DNA of 64,000 bases from Clostridium saudiense (GTDB taxonomy: Bacteria > Bacillota > Clostridia > Clostridiales > Clostridiaceae), in the NCBI RefSeq assembly GCF_000577815.1, contig NZ_CBYM010000004.1:62001-126000 (forward strand), written 5' to 3'. Of the stretch, positions 19,373 through 28,191 are shown piece after piece. Under the pieces are notes generated by a model, which saw only the letters and a program-made list of their open reading frames with translations, was not told where the DNA came from and ran no database searches. The position numbers and the translations under genes are program-made. Within the stretch, counting starts at the first letter, position 1; each line of letters starts with the position of its first letter.

Positions 19373-19423
19373 AAATGAAGAAGAGTTTGATATTTATATA
19401 TTCAAACTCTTCTTCATTTGATT
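19373..19423. terminator. Bidirectional terminator between rnj and the YopX-like gene
   Basis: An 18-base stem (arm AAATGAAGAAGAGTTTGA) lies between convergent genes with T-rich flanks on both strands. Confidence 0.8.
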
Positions 19424-19433
19424 TTAAGCAAAA

Positions 19434-19895
19434 TTATAATTTTATAGGTATTTTAATTTTACTGTTATTTTTACTTAGTTTGTAAGTAAATATATTACCG
19501 ATTACTTTAACAGGTTTGTAAGTAGAAAAGGTTGTTGAAAATAAAAGGTCCTTAAATTGATCAATATACATACCTTCATCTAAAGCTGTTTGTTCTATAG
19601 TACCAGATAAAAGTTGTTTTGCTACGAAACAGCCATTTTCATAAACTACTTCTGCAGTCTTTTTATAAGTAAAACTATTTTCTTGATAAATAATAACGTC
19701 CCCTTCAAAAATTTCACGACCTAAAGAATCACAAATTCCAGTTGGCATCAGTAAAATACAATCATCTAAGGATATTGTTTCTTCCTCATCTTTATCATAG
19801 TAATAAACTTGTTTATCTATATAATCTATTCTGGTTACTTTAAAGCATTTTTTTGAAAGTTTATTATATATTTTAAATTTTAGTTCATTATTCAT
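19434..19895 (-). CDS. YopX-like protein
   Basis: 153 aa. The N-terminal LKFKIYNKLSKKCFKV, central GICDSLGREIFEGDVIIY and C-terminal VKVIGNIF follow the pattern of the YopX family, small beta-rich proteins best known from phages (IKFRAWD.. GL.D.NG.EIYEGDI.. VIGNI). Function unknown. No other phage gene is near, so it is either a domesticated or stranded phage gene. The start ATG at 19895 (reverse strand) has GGAG 9 bases upstream; the longer frame from 19910 begins inside that site. Confidence 0.75.
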   Translation of the reverse strand: MNNELKFKIYNKLSKKCFKVTRIDYIDKQVYYYDKDEEETISLDDCILLMPTGICDSLGREIFEGDVIIYQENSFTYKKTAEVVYENGCFVAKQLLSGTIEQTALDEGMYIDQFKDLLFSTTFSTYKPVKVIGNIFTYKLSKNNSKIKIPIKL

Positions 19896-20065
19896 AATAA
19901 AACACTCCAATCCCTCATATATCTAAATTATCCCTAACCTATAGTATATTATAGCAAATTGGAAAATATTTGAAAATAGATTTATAAATAATTACATAAT
20001 AATTATTTTAAGTTCATAAATATAAACTATGATTTAATTAGAGTGTTCAAATTAAGGAGGGTTAA

Positions 20066-21103
20066 ATGCTTACTATTGAAGAAATAAGAAAAATAAAATA
20101 TCCTTCTGAATTATTTAGTGAGGATATTGAAACTATGAAAAAACAGTATGTTGAGCTAATGAAGATTTACCATCCAGATTTAAATGAGCAGAAACAAGAA
20201 TATATTGAAGTTACAGAAAAAATAAACAAGCTTTATAAAGAGGCTGAGTCAAATATAGAAAAGGGAATATGGAATAAGCCGGGTATGATAAAATTAAAAA
20301 AAAGTGATGGCAAATATTATATGATGAAATTTAGAATTAGTCATAATTTTGAATTAGGAAAAATGTATATAGGAAATGAAATTGTATTATATTTGTTTAA
20401 TGAAGAAAATGAAAAATTTGCTTTAAATGCTTTAAAGCAAATAAAAAATTTAAAATATGCAAATGATGATATGGAAAAAGAATTTAGTAAATATATGCCT
20501 AGAATTATTACAAGTTTTAGGACAGTAACTGGGAAGATAGGAATAGTATTTGAAAAAGAAGAAGACTTAATTTTATTAAGAGATTTATTAACGTATTATA
20601 AAGGAAAGGTGTCAGTTAATACAGCAAGTTGGGTGTTGAGTAATTTATATAATATTAGTTGTTTTTTACATTATAATGAATTGACTCACAATGGAATTAC
20701 AATTGACAGTTATTTTGTTTCTACCAGGAGACGTTATGGAGTATTAATTGGAGGTTGGTGGTATTCAGTAAGGGAAGGAGAAAGGCTGTTATCAGTAGCA
20801 AAATCAATTGAACATTTAATGCCATATGAAATGAAGATAAGTAATAAGGCAAATTCATTATTAGACTTAGAGTCTATAAGACTTTTAGGAAGAAGGCTTC
20901 TAGGAGATGAAAGTGGAGATTTGTTATCTGTTGATGGGGATGTTCCTAGTACTCTAAATTCATGGTTAAAAGCAAAAGCAGGAAGTAATCCATTTCAAGA
21001 ATATAGTACTTGGTCTAATGTTGTTAATAGTATTGGAGAATTAAAAGTTAAAAGAAAAATAATTGATAAAGATGAGTTGTATAAAAAGATAGGTGGAAGG
21101 TAA
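20066..21103 (+). CDS. J-domain protein fused to a kinase-like region
   Basis: 345 aa. Residues 1-70 form a J domain with the HPD motif intact (KIYHPDLNE, about residue 36), able in principle to stimulate Hsp70. Residues about 85-260 look like a degraded protein-kinase fold: a GKMYIG turn, HYNELTHNGITIDSYFV in place of a catalytic loop, and GVLIGGWWYS where DFG would be. The normal HRD and DFG residues are missing, so it is probably a pseudokinase. The C-terminus (SLLDLESIRLLGRRLLGD.., ending KIGGR) is helical. Soluble, no signal. Function unknown; transcribed with or just before the DUF3783 gene. Confidence 0.7.
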   Translation: MLTIEEIRKIKYPSELFSEDIETMKKQYVELMKIYHPDLNEQKQEYIEVTEKINKLYKEAESNIEKGIWNKPGMIKLKKSDGKYYMMKFRISHNFELGKMYIGNEIVLYLFNEENEKFALNALKQIKNLKYANDDMEKEFSKYMPRIITSFRTVTGKIGIVFEKEEDLILLRDLLTYYKGKVSVNTASWVLSNLYNISCFLHYNELTHNGITIDSYFVSTRRRYGVLIGGWWYSVREGERLLSVAKSIEHLMPYEMKISNKANSLLDLESIRLLGRRLLGDESGDLLSVDGDVPSTLNSWLKAKAGSNPFQEYSTWSNVVNSIGELKVKRKIIDKDELYKKIGGR

Positions 21104-21121
21104 ATGTATATTTAATTTTAC

Positions 21122-21160
21122 TGTAATAATAATTAAATAATAGTTATTATTATTTAATTA
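21122..21160 (+). terminator. Weak AT-only hairpin after the J-domain gene
   Basis: TAATAATAAT / GTTATTATTA followed by TTTAATT. All A/T pairs, so uncertain. Confidence 0.35.
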
Positions 21161-21238
21161 CATAATACATGAATTTTATGTTATAATTAGGATATAATTT
21201 ATATTGACAGTTGAATTGAAAAAAATGGAGGTTTATTT

Positions 21239-21661
21239 ATGACATTTACAAAATTAGATATGAATGATAATTCACAAGTAGAAGGAAGAGCTTGTGTAGT
21301 TATTTATAACATAGGTGGAAAAGAACTTAAATCAATTCAAGGATATGCTTCACTTTTAGGGGTTAGAGACCAAATAGTTTTATATCCTAAAAATGCTGAT
21401 ACAGTTATGAAGGATATACTAGAAAATAATATAAAATCAGATTGTACTGATGGAAGAAAAGAAAGAGCCATAATATTTAATGCATTATCACCTGCAAAAA
21501 TAAATGTATTTTTAGAAAACTTAAGAAAGCTAAAAATTAATAATGTATTAAAGGCTACAGTAACTGAAACATCAATTAATTGGACTCTTAATGAGATTGT
21601 TGCAAATCTTTCTGCAGAACGTATGGCAATTAGTCAAGGAAATTTTGACGCTCATCACTAA
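21239..21661 (+). CDS. DUF3783 domain-containing protein
   Basis: 140 aa, soluble. The central part, IIFNALSPAKINVFLENLRKLKINNVLKATVTETSINWTLNEI, matches DUF3783, a small domain of unknown function common in Clostridia. GGAGG lies 7 bases before the ATG and a strong terminator follows. It sits downstream of the J-domain/kinase-like gene, but an AT-only hairpin and possible promoter (TATAAT at about 21193) between them leave co-transcription open. No catalytic motif is visible. Confidence 0.78.
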   Translation: MTFTKLDMNDNSQVEGRACVVIYNIGGKELKSIQGYASLLGVRDQIVLYPKNADTVMKDILENNIKSDCTDGRKERAIIFNALSPAKINVFLENLRKLKINNVLKATVTETSINWTLNEIVANLSAERMAISQGNFDAHH

Positions 21662-21671
21662 TAAAAAATGC

Positions 21672-21710
21672 AAGAGTAGGATTTATATTTATAAATCTTA
21701 CTCTTTTTGA
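21672..21710 (+). terminator. Terminator of the DUF3783 gene
   Basis: Stem AAGAGTAGGATTTAT / ATAAATCTTACTCTT with TTT following. Confidence 0.85.
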
Positions 21711-21752
21711 ATGTAATAGCATTTTTAATATAAAAGTAGCATATTTGTTTTA

Positions 21753-21781
21753 TTGTTTGTATATTAAAACTTATGTATAAT
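21753..21781 (+). promoter_or_regulatory. Sigma-A type promoter of the debranching enzyme gene
   Basis: TTGTTT (21753-21758), a 17-base spacer and TATAAT (21776-21781), 41 bases before the start codon. Confidence 0.6.
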
Positions 21782-21822
21782 TTCAATATAGATATGATAA
21801 CAGTTACAGGAGGGGAATAGAG

Positions 21823-23832
21823 ATGTACAAGTATGGAAGAGGAATGTGGAAGAATATTGAGTCTGGAAATGAGCTATCATGGGTTATAGGTAACGGTATT
21901 GGTGGATATGCAAATCATACAGTTGCTGGTGGAGGTGCTCAAGCATTTCATGGATATTTAATTGCATCCTTAAATGCGCCAGTAAATAGAAAATTAATTT
22001 TAACAAGAACGCAAGAACAAATTATAATTAATGATAGAGAGTATGATTTAACATCACAACAATATATCGGAACTTCAAAAGATGGACAAGAATATTTGGA
22101 GCAGTTTATTTTGGATACGGTACCAGAATATTATTATTCAATTGAAGATGTATCTATTAAAAAAACTATATCGATAGAATATGGACATAATACTGTTGCT
22201 GTATGTTATGAAATTGAAAATGGAAGTGAAAGTGCAACATTAAAAGTAGTACCTTTATTTAATTATAGAGAGGCTGGAGAAACTAGTGAAAGAGGGGATT
22301 TAAAATTTGATGTAAAGACTAGTGGAAAAATATTAACTTTAATACCTGAGAAAGATAAGAATATAAAAATAGACTTTTATACTTCGGAAGGAGATTTCTA
22401 TGATAGAAGTTTAATTCCTACAAGTATGGCAACACCAAACTATTTAATGGAAGAAAATCATTTTTATATGATAGATCATAGAACAGGTTTCCTAGGGGTA
22501 GATAATCATTATACACCTTATGAAGTTCATATTGAATTAAAGCCTTTTGAAAAGAAAAGATTTTATGTTAAATGTACTATTGAAGGATTAAATGAAAAAA
22601 GTGGATTTGAAATAGTGAATGAATATAAAAAGAGATCTGAAGCTTTAGTTGAAAATGCTAATTTAAATGATGACTTTGCAAATAATTTAGTTAAAGCAGG
22701 TGATCATTTCATTGTTAATAGAGAAAGTACAGGGCTAAAGACTGTTTTAGCAGGATTACCATGGTTTACAGATTGGGGCAGAGATACAATGATTGCTTTT
22801 GAAGGTCTTACTTTAGTTACTAAAAGATTTGATGAAGCAAGAGAAATTTTAGAGTCTTTTGCAAGATATATTAAAAATGGACTAGTTCCTAATGTATTTC
22901 CAGATGAGAATACTGAGCCTGGATATAATACAGTAGATGCTTCGCTTTGGTATTTTCAAGCAGTTTATAAGTATTTAAAGTATACTGGTGATGAAAGTGA
23001 TTATAAATTTGTTAAAGAAAAGCTATATCCAAAGTTAAAGGAAATATATAAGGCTTATTCTACTAAAACAGACTTTTCAATTGGAATGGATAGTGATGGA
23101 TTAATATTTGCGGGTGGAGGTCTTGATCAAGTAACATGGATGGATGTTAGAGTTGGAGATTTTGTTGTTACACCTAGACATGGAAAACCAGTTGAAATTA
23201 ATGCTTTATGGTATAATGCGTTGAAAATAATGGAAGAGTTATGTGAGAAATTTGGAGATGATTCTTTAGAATATAGAGAGCTTTCTTGTAGAGTAAAAGA
23301 ATCATTTAATAATAAATTTTGGAATGAAGAAAAAAATTGTCTTTATGATGTAGTTGATAAAAATGATGATAAAATAAGACCAAATCAAATTTGGGCAGTA
23401 TCATTGCCATTTGCAGTTTTAGATAGAGAAAAAGAAAAGAAAATAGTTAGTACAGTATATAAGCATTTATATGCAACTTATGGATTACGTTCTCTTTCGT
23501 TTATGGACAGGGATTATAAAAAGAAATATATAGGAAAATTAATTGATAGAGATTGTGCATATCATATGGGAACTACTTGGGCTTTCTTAATTGGAGGATT
23601 TATAACAGCATATTGTAAAGTTAATGACTATTCTAAAGAGGCTATAGAAAAAGCAAATCATATGTGTAAGGTTTTTGAAGATACTATGAAAGATGGATGT
23701 ATTAATGGTATTGCTGAAATATTTGATGGTGATTTTGCTTCAACAGGAAGAGGATGTTATTCTCAAGCTTGGAGTGTAGGTGAGGTATTAAGAGCCTATT
23801 CTCAAGATGTATTACCTTATTTAAATAAATAA
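21823..23832 (+). CDS. Amylo-alpha-1,6-glucosidase (glycogen debranching enzyme type)
   Basis: 669 aa. N-terminal beta-sandwich domain (about 1-260, starting with ELSWVIGNGIGGYANHTVAGG) followed by an (alpha/alpha)6 catalytic domain with GLPWFTDWGRDTMIAFEGL (about residue 307), VDASLWYFQAV and DQVTWMDVR, and near the C-terminus GRGCYSQAWSVGEVLRAY. This is the GDE/GH133 pattern for hydrolysing alpha-1,6 branches of glycogen. The typical length (about 650-680) is kept. No signal peptide, so cytoplasmic. AGGAGGGG precedes the ATG. No other glycogen gene is nearby. Confidence 0.88.
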   Translation: MYKYGRGMWKNIESGNELSWVIGNGIGGYANHTVAGGGAQAFHGYLIASLNAPVNRKLILTRTQEQIIINDREYDLTSQQYIGTSKDGQEYLEQFILDTVPEYYYSIEDVSIKKTISIEYGHNTVAVCYEIENGSESATLKVVPLFNYREAGETSERGDLKFDVKTSGKILTLIPEKDKNIKIDFYTSEGDFYDRSLIPTSMATPNYLMEENHFYMIDHRTGFLGVDNHYTPYEVHIELKPFEKKRFYVKCTIEGLNEKSGFEIVNEYKKRSEALVENANLNDDFANNLVKAGDHFIVNRESTGLKTVLAGLPWFTDWGRDTMIAFEGLTLVTKRFDEAREILESFARYIKNGLVPNVFPDENTEPGYNTVDASLWYFQAVYKYLKYTGDESDYKFVKEKLYPKLKEIYKAYSTKTDFSIGMDSDGLIFAGGGLDQVTWMDVRVGDFVVTPRHGKPVEINALWYNALKIMEELCEKFGDDSLEYRELSCRVKESFNNKFWNEEKNCLYDVVDKNDDKIRPNQIWAVSLPFAVLDREKEKKIVSTVYKHLYATYGLRSLSFMDRDYKKKYIGKLIDRDCAYHMGTTWAFLIGGFITAYCKVNDYSKEAIEKANHMCKVFEDTMKDGCINGIAEIFDGDFASTGRGCYSQAWSVGEVLRAYSQDVLPYLNK

Positions 23833-23941
23833 TAAAATCTAATTCTATATTTACTTCGGTATATTATTGAATTTATAAACATATAACTAAAATATCGTTA
23901 AAATTTTAAGAGAAAAATAATTAATTTAGGAGAGGTTATAT

Positions 23942-24190
23942 ATGAAGTTAGATGAAAAGGTATTGTTAGGGGCAGCTTGTTTCTTTGCTGGTGCAGTAGC
24001 TGGATTTTTAATAGCACCTATTAAAAAGGGAATTTATTGTGGAAATAATAATGGAAATAATTATGGGGATAGCTCTGAAGAAAATGAGAATGATGAAGAT
24101 GTTAGTGTAAAAAGTGAAGAAGAAGCAATAGATGAAATTAATAAAGTAATTAATGAAGTTGCAAAAGAAATGAGTAAAGAAGAAAAATAA
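23942..24190 (+). CDS. Small membrane-anchored acidic protein (82 aa)
   Basis: An N-terminal membrane segment (residues 8-26, GAACFFAGAVAGFLIAPIK) is followed by an asparagine/glycine turn and an acidic helical tail rich in E and K. The glycine-rich segment plus APIKKG resembles YtxH-like small proteins, but the match is too short to assign. AGGAGAGG precedes the ATG and a strong terminator follows, so it is a separate unit. Function unknown. Confidence 0.7.
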   Translation: MKLDEKVLLGAACFFAGAVAGFLIAPIKKGIYCGNNNGNNYGDSSEENENDEDVSVKSEEEAIDEINKVINEVAKEMSKEEK

Positions 24191-24205
24191 AAAATTTAAG
24201 GAGAT

Positions 24206-24252
24206 AATCACAACTTCTTGGGAAGTATCCAAGATGTTGTGATTATTTTTTT
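24206..24252 (+). terminator. Terminator of the 82-aa gene
   Basis: Stem AATCACAACTTCTTGG / CCAAGATGTTGTGATT with a run of T. Confidence 0.9.
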
Positions 24253-24464
24253 GTAAAATATGGCTATAAATTAGGTGGATCAAATGATTTTTTATGATGA
24301 TAGAATATTATAATCTAGGAGCAACAAGTGTTTTTATAAAAGAAATTTTTTGAGGGTTATTTCTTTCAAGATTCGATAAGAAGCAATAATTTTGCGCTTA
24401 TACACATTTTGTTTTATTAAAACATATATTATTGTTACGATAGTATCGCAAAGGAGGATGAAGT

Positions 24465-25493
<1,029 letters not shown>

Positions 25494-25523
25494 CTAAAAT
25501 AAGCCTATAAAGATATAAAGTTT

Positions 25524-25560
25524 AAGCTCAATATTTTAATTAATATTGGGCTTTTATATT
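25524..25560 (+). terminator. Terminator of the collagen-like gene
   Basis: Stem AAGCTCAATATT / AATATTGGGCTT with TTATATTT following. Confidence 0.75.
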
Positions 25561-25632
25561 TCAAAAAACATTTAAAAATGGATTATATTACTATATAATT
25601 AAAATAGATATATATATTTAGGGGTGATTTTA

Positions 25633-26022
25633 ATGTTTAAATTAAATTTAAATAGTGAAGATATCTTAATGAAGATTACTGTTGCAAAGGTTATCAATAA
25701 TAAGGATGTCATTACAAATTTTCTAGGAAATTTACTAACTAGAGCTGGTGGAGATATTGCAGATAAAGTAAACATAATCTTAACTAATGATACACTTTAC
25801 TTAGAATATATAGGACATGCAGCGATTGGATACGCTGAAGAAGTAAGAGATTTAGAGAAAATAGCATTAAAAGACCTAAAAGGATTTTCAGTAATATCAA
25901 ATGAGAATGAAGAATTAATAAAAATAAAAACATTAAAGAAAGAGTTTATATTTATAAGAAATAATTCACACAATGACAATTTAGCATTAGCTATGTCTAA
26001 AGTAATAAAAGATTTTCAATAA
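25633..26022 (+). CDS. Hypothetical protein (129 aa)
   Basis: Soluble 129-aa protein beginning MFKLNLNSEDILMKITVAKVIN. It reads as alternating short strands and a final helix (..LKGFSVISNENEELIKIKTLKKEFIFIRNN.. then LALAMSKVIKDF), an arrangement reminiscent of a PH-like fold, though I cannot assign a family. GGGGTGAT lies 6 bases before ATG 25633; the GTG at 25624 is part of that site. It precedes the Mn2+ riboswitch but is probably a separate transcript. Confidence 0.65.
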   Translation: MFKLNLNSEDILMKITVAKVINNKDVITNFLGNLLTRAGGDIADKVNIILTNDTLYLEYIGHAAIGYAEEVRDLEKIALKDLKGFSVISNENEELIKIKTLKKEFIFIRNNSHNDNLALAMSKVIKDFQ

Positions 26023-26067
26023 AAATTAGAGTAATATCATTATCAATTGACAATAAAGAATAAAGAT

Positions 26068-26216
26068 GTTATTATTTATTAGTCCTGATGAGGGAGTAGT
26101 TAGCATGAAAATGTGGTTAGGTCAACATAATGGCTGTTAAAAGCCGGGCTTAATCTTAAATAACGAGACTCATGGATGCTTTTTTTGAGCATCCATGAAT
26201 CTCGTTATTTTTTTTG
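26068..26216 (+). promoter_or_regulatory. yybP-ykoY manganese riboswitch with overlapping terminator
   Basis: The family core is visible: AGGGAGTAGTTAGC, GGTCAACATAATGGC, and AAAGCCGGGCTTAATC before AACGAGACTC. The outer helix pairs GTTATTATTTA (26068-26078) with TAAATAAC (26157-26164). A 21-base hairpin with one mismatch (26159-26179 / 26189-26209) followed by eight T shares that 3' strand. Mn2+ binding should hold the outer helix, block the terminator and turn on mntP. The class is established to sense Mn2+; the switching mechanism is inferred from the overlap. Confidence 0.9.
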
Positions 26217-26246
26217 TAAATAATAATAAAAAGAAGGAGAAGAGAT

Positions 26247-26894
26247 ATGAACATTATTACAATTATACTTACTGGTTTTGCATTAGCAATGGATGCCTTT
26301 GCAGTATCAGTAACAAAGGGAATGACACTTAAAAATTTAACTAAAAAAATGGCTATAAAAATAGCATTGTTTTTTGGGGTATTCCAAGCAGCTATGCCTT
26401 TAATAGGATGGCTTTTAGGAATAAGCTTTCAAGGCTATATACAAGCAATAGATCATTGGATTGCTTTAATTTTACTTTCTATTTTAGGTGGAAAAATGAT
26501 TTATGAATTTTATGAAAATAGAAAAGAAGCAAAAGAAGGGAAAAATGAAGCTGTTAATGAAGCTAGTACAACTTTAGAAGATGAAGGAATAAGAAGCGAA
26601 GAGTTATCAAATAAAGAATTAACAACATTAGCAATAGCAACAAGTATAGATGCTTTAGCTGTAGGGATAAGCTTTGCATTTTTAAATGTTAATATAGTTT
26701 CATCATCAACTATAATAGGCATTATAACATTTATTGTCTGTTTTATTGGTGTAATTGCAGGTAAAAAAATAGGCGGGTTATTTAAAGATTATGCAGAACT
26801 TGTAGGTGGTATCATTTTAATTCTTATAGGAATAAATATATTTAATGAACATACAGGAATTTTAACACATTTATTACAAAGCATTTTTAAATAA
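26247..26894 (+). CDS. mntP: Manganese efflux pump MntP
   Basis: 215 aa, six predicted membrane helices, made of two repeats each holding the signature acidic motif: MDAFAVSVTKG (about residue 16) and SIDALAVGISFAF (about 134). The loop between the halves (about 94-128) is long, charged and glutamate-rich. MntP exports Mn2+ from the cytoplasm. It directly follows a yybP-ykoY riboswitch, the known partner of this family, so expression should rise with Mn2+. AAGGAGAAG precedes the ATG. No clear terminator follows. Confidence 0.94.
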   Translation: MNIITIILTGFALAMDAFAVSVTKGMTLKNLTKKMAIKIALFFGVFQAAMPLIGWLLGISFQGYIQAIDHWIALILLSILGGKMIYEFYENRKEAKEGKNEAVNEASTTLEDEGIRSEELSNKELTTLAIATSIDALAVGISFAFLNVNIVSSSTIIGIITFIVCFIGVIAGKKIGGLFKDYAELVGGIILILIGINIFNEHTGILTHLLQSIFK

Positions 26895-27024
26895 AAGTAT
26901 ATAAAAATTAAGTAAGAATAATAAATAAAATACGCACTAAAAATATAAAATATTAATTTATTATCAATTTTTTATTAATCAAATATAATGATATTTGAAT
27001 ACTATTTAATATGGGAGAGAATAG

Positions 27025-28026
27025 GTGAGTAATAAATATTTAAATTCAATGATATTTATTAACAAGAAAAAATTAAAGGTAATAAAAGAAGAAAATAATG
27101 AGATATATTTATCTAAAGTTATTAAAATTGATGATTTTAAGAAGATTATAGTTTCATGGAATGCAGTAACCCCATTAAATTCTTATATTGTTGTTCAAGC
27201 AAGAGTTTTTGTTCAGAATAAAAAAGATAAAAAGAAAAAATGGTCAGAATGGATGTCTTGGGGAAAATGGGGTACAAATATAAAAAGAGGTTCAGAAAGT
27301 AGTAAGTGTGATGAAGTAAGAATTGATGTTGATACTTTAAGCATAAATGAAGGATATAGCGGTAAAGCCATTGAACTAAAAATAATTAGTTATTATGATA
27401 ATAAAGGCTTTGCAGCAGATATTAGGGAAGTAGCAATTACTTATTATAAAGAAAATAATAATGATTTAAAAAATAAAAAATATGAATTAATAAATAAATT
27501 GATAGAAACTCCGTGTATTTCACAAATGAAAAGAGATGAAAAAATAGCACATAAAATTTGTAGTCCAACAAGTTTAACTATGTTGTTAAATAGATTAGGA
27601 GAAAATTTAAAAGTTGAAGATGTGGCATATAGTTGTTTTGATTACAATTATAATGAATTTGGGAATTGGACTTATAATGTAGCTTATGCAGGAAGCCTTG
27701 GATATAAAGCATATGTTGAATATGGAGGAATAGATTCACTTATAAGGGAAATTAGCAATGGAAATTCAATTGAAGTTAGTGTAAAGTATACAAATGATAT
27801 TAATAATAAGGAATATCCATATATTGAAAATGCACCGTTAACTACAAGTGGACACTTAATTGTTGTTTGTGGAATTGAAGTTAGTAATAATGGAAAATGG
27901 GTTATAGTAAATGATCCAGCAGGGAAAGATGATGAAAGTGTAAGATTGAAGTATAAATTCGAAGATTTTATGAAAGCGTGGCAAAGATCAAATTATATAA
28001 TGTATGTTATTTATAAGCAAGATTAA
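27025..28026 (+). CDS. C39-like cysteine peptidase domain protein, no signal peptide
   Basis: 333 aa. Residues 1 to about 150 look like a beta-rich domain (VSWNAVTPLNSYIVVQARVFV.., W-rich KKWSEWMSWGKWG). Residues about 160-333 fit the papain-like C39_2 group: catalytic Cys in KICSPTSLTMLLNRLG (about residue 186), His in SGHLIVVCGIE (about 275) and Asp/Asn in VNDPAG (about 298). No signal peptide or membrane segment, so it appears cytoplasmic or is released some other way. The start is GTG after GGGAGAG. Substrate unknown. Confidence 0.72.
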   Translation: MSNKYLNSMIFINKKKLKVIKEENNEIYLSKVIKIDDFKKIIVSWNAVTPLNSYIVVQARVFVQNKKDKKKKWSEWMSWGKWGTNIKRGSESSKCDEVRIDVDTLSINEGYSGKAIELKIISYYDNKGFAADIREVAITYYKENNNDLKNKKYELINKLIETPCISQMKRDEKIAHKICSPTSLTMLLNRLGENLKVEDVAYSCFDYNYNEFGNWTYNVAYAGSLGYKAYVEYGGIDSLIREISNGNSIEVSVKYTNDINNKEYPYIENAPLTTSGHLIVVCGIEVSNNGKWVIVNDPAGKDDESVRLKYKFEDFMKAWQRSNYIMYVIYKQD

Positions 28027-28041
28027 GATTTTATTTTTAAG

Positions 28042-28083
28042 AAAGCTACATTAAACTAAACAAAGTTTAATGTAGCTTTTTGA
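28042..28083 (+). terminator. Terminator of the C39-like gene
   Basis: Stem AAAGCTACATTAAACT / AGTTTAATGTAGCTTT with TTGATG following. Confidence 0.8.
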
Positions 28084-28191
28084 TGTTATATGTAGTTATA
28101 TATTGAAAAATGTGAATTACTTGGATATAATAGTAAGAATGTGGGGCAAAAAATGTAATAAATATAGAAAAGTATAAAAATTGAGGAAAAA

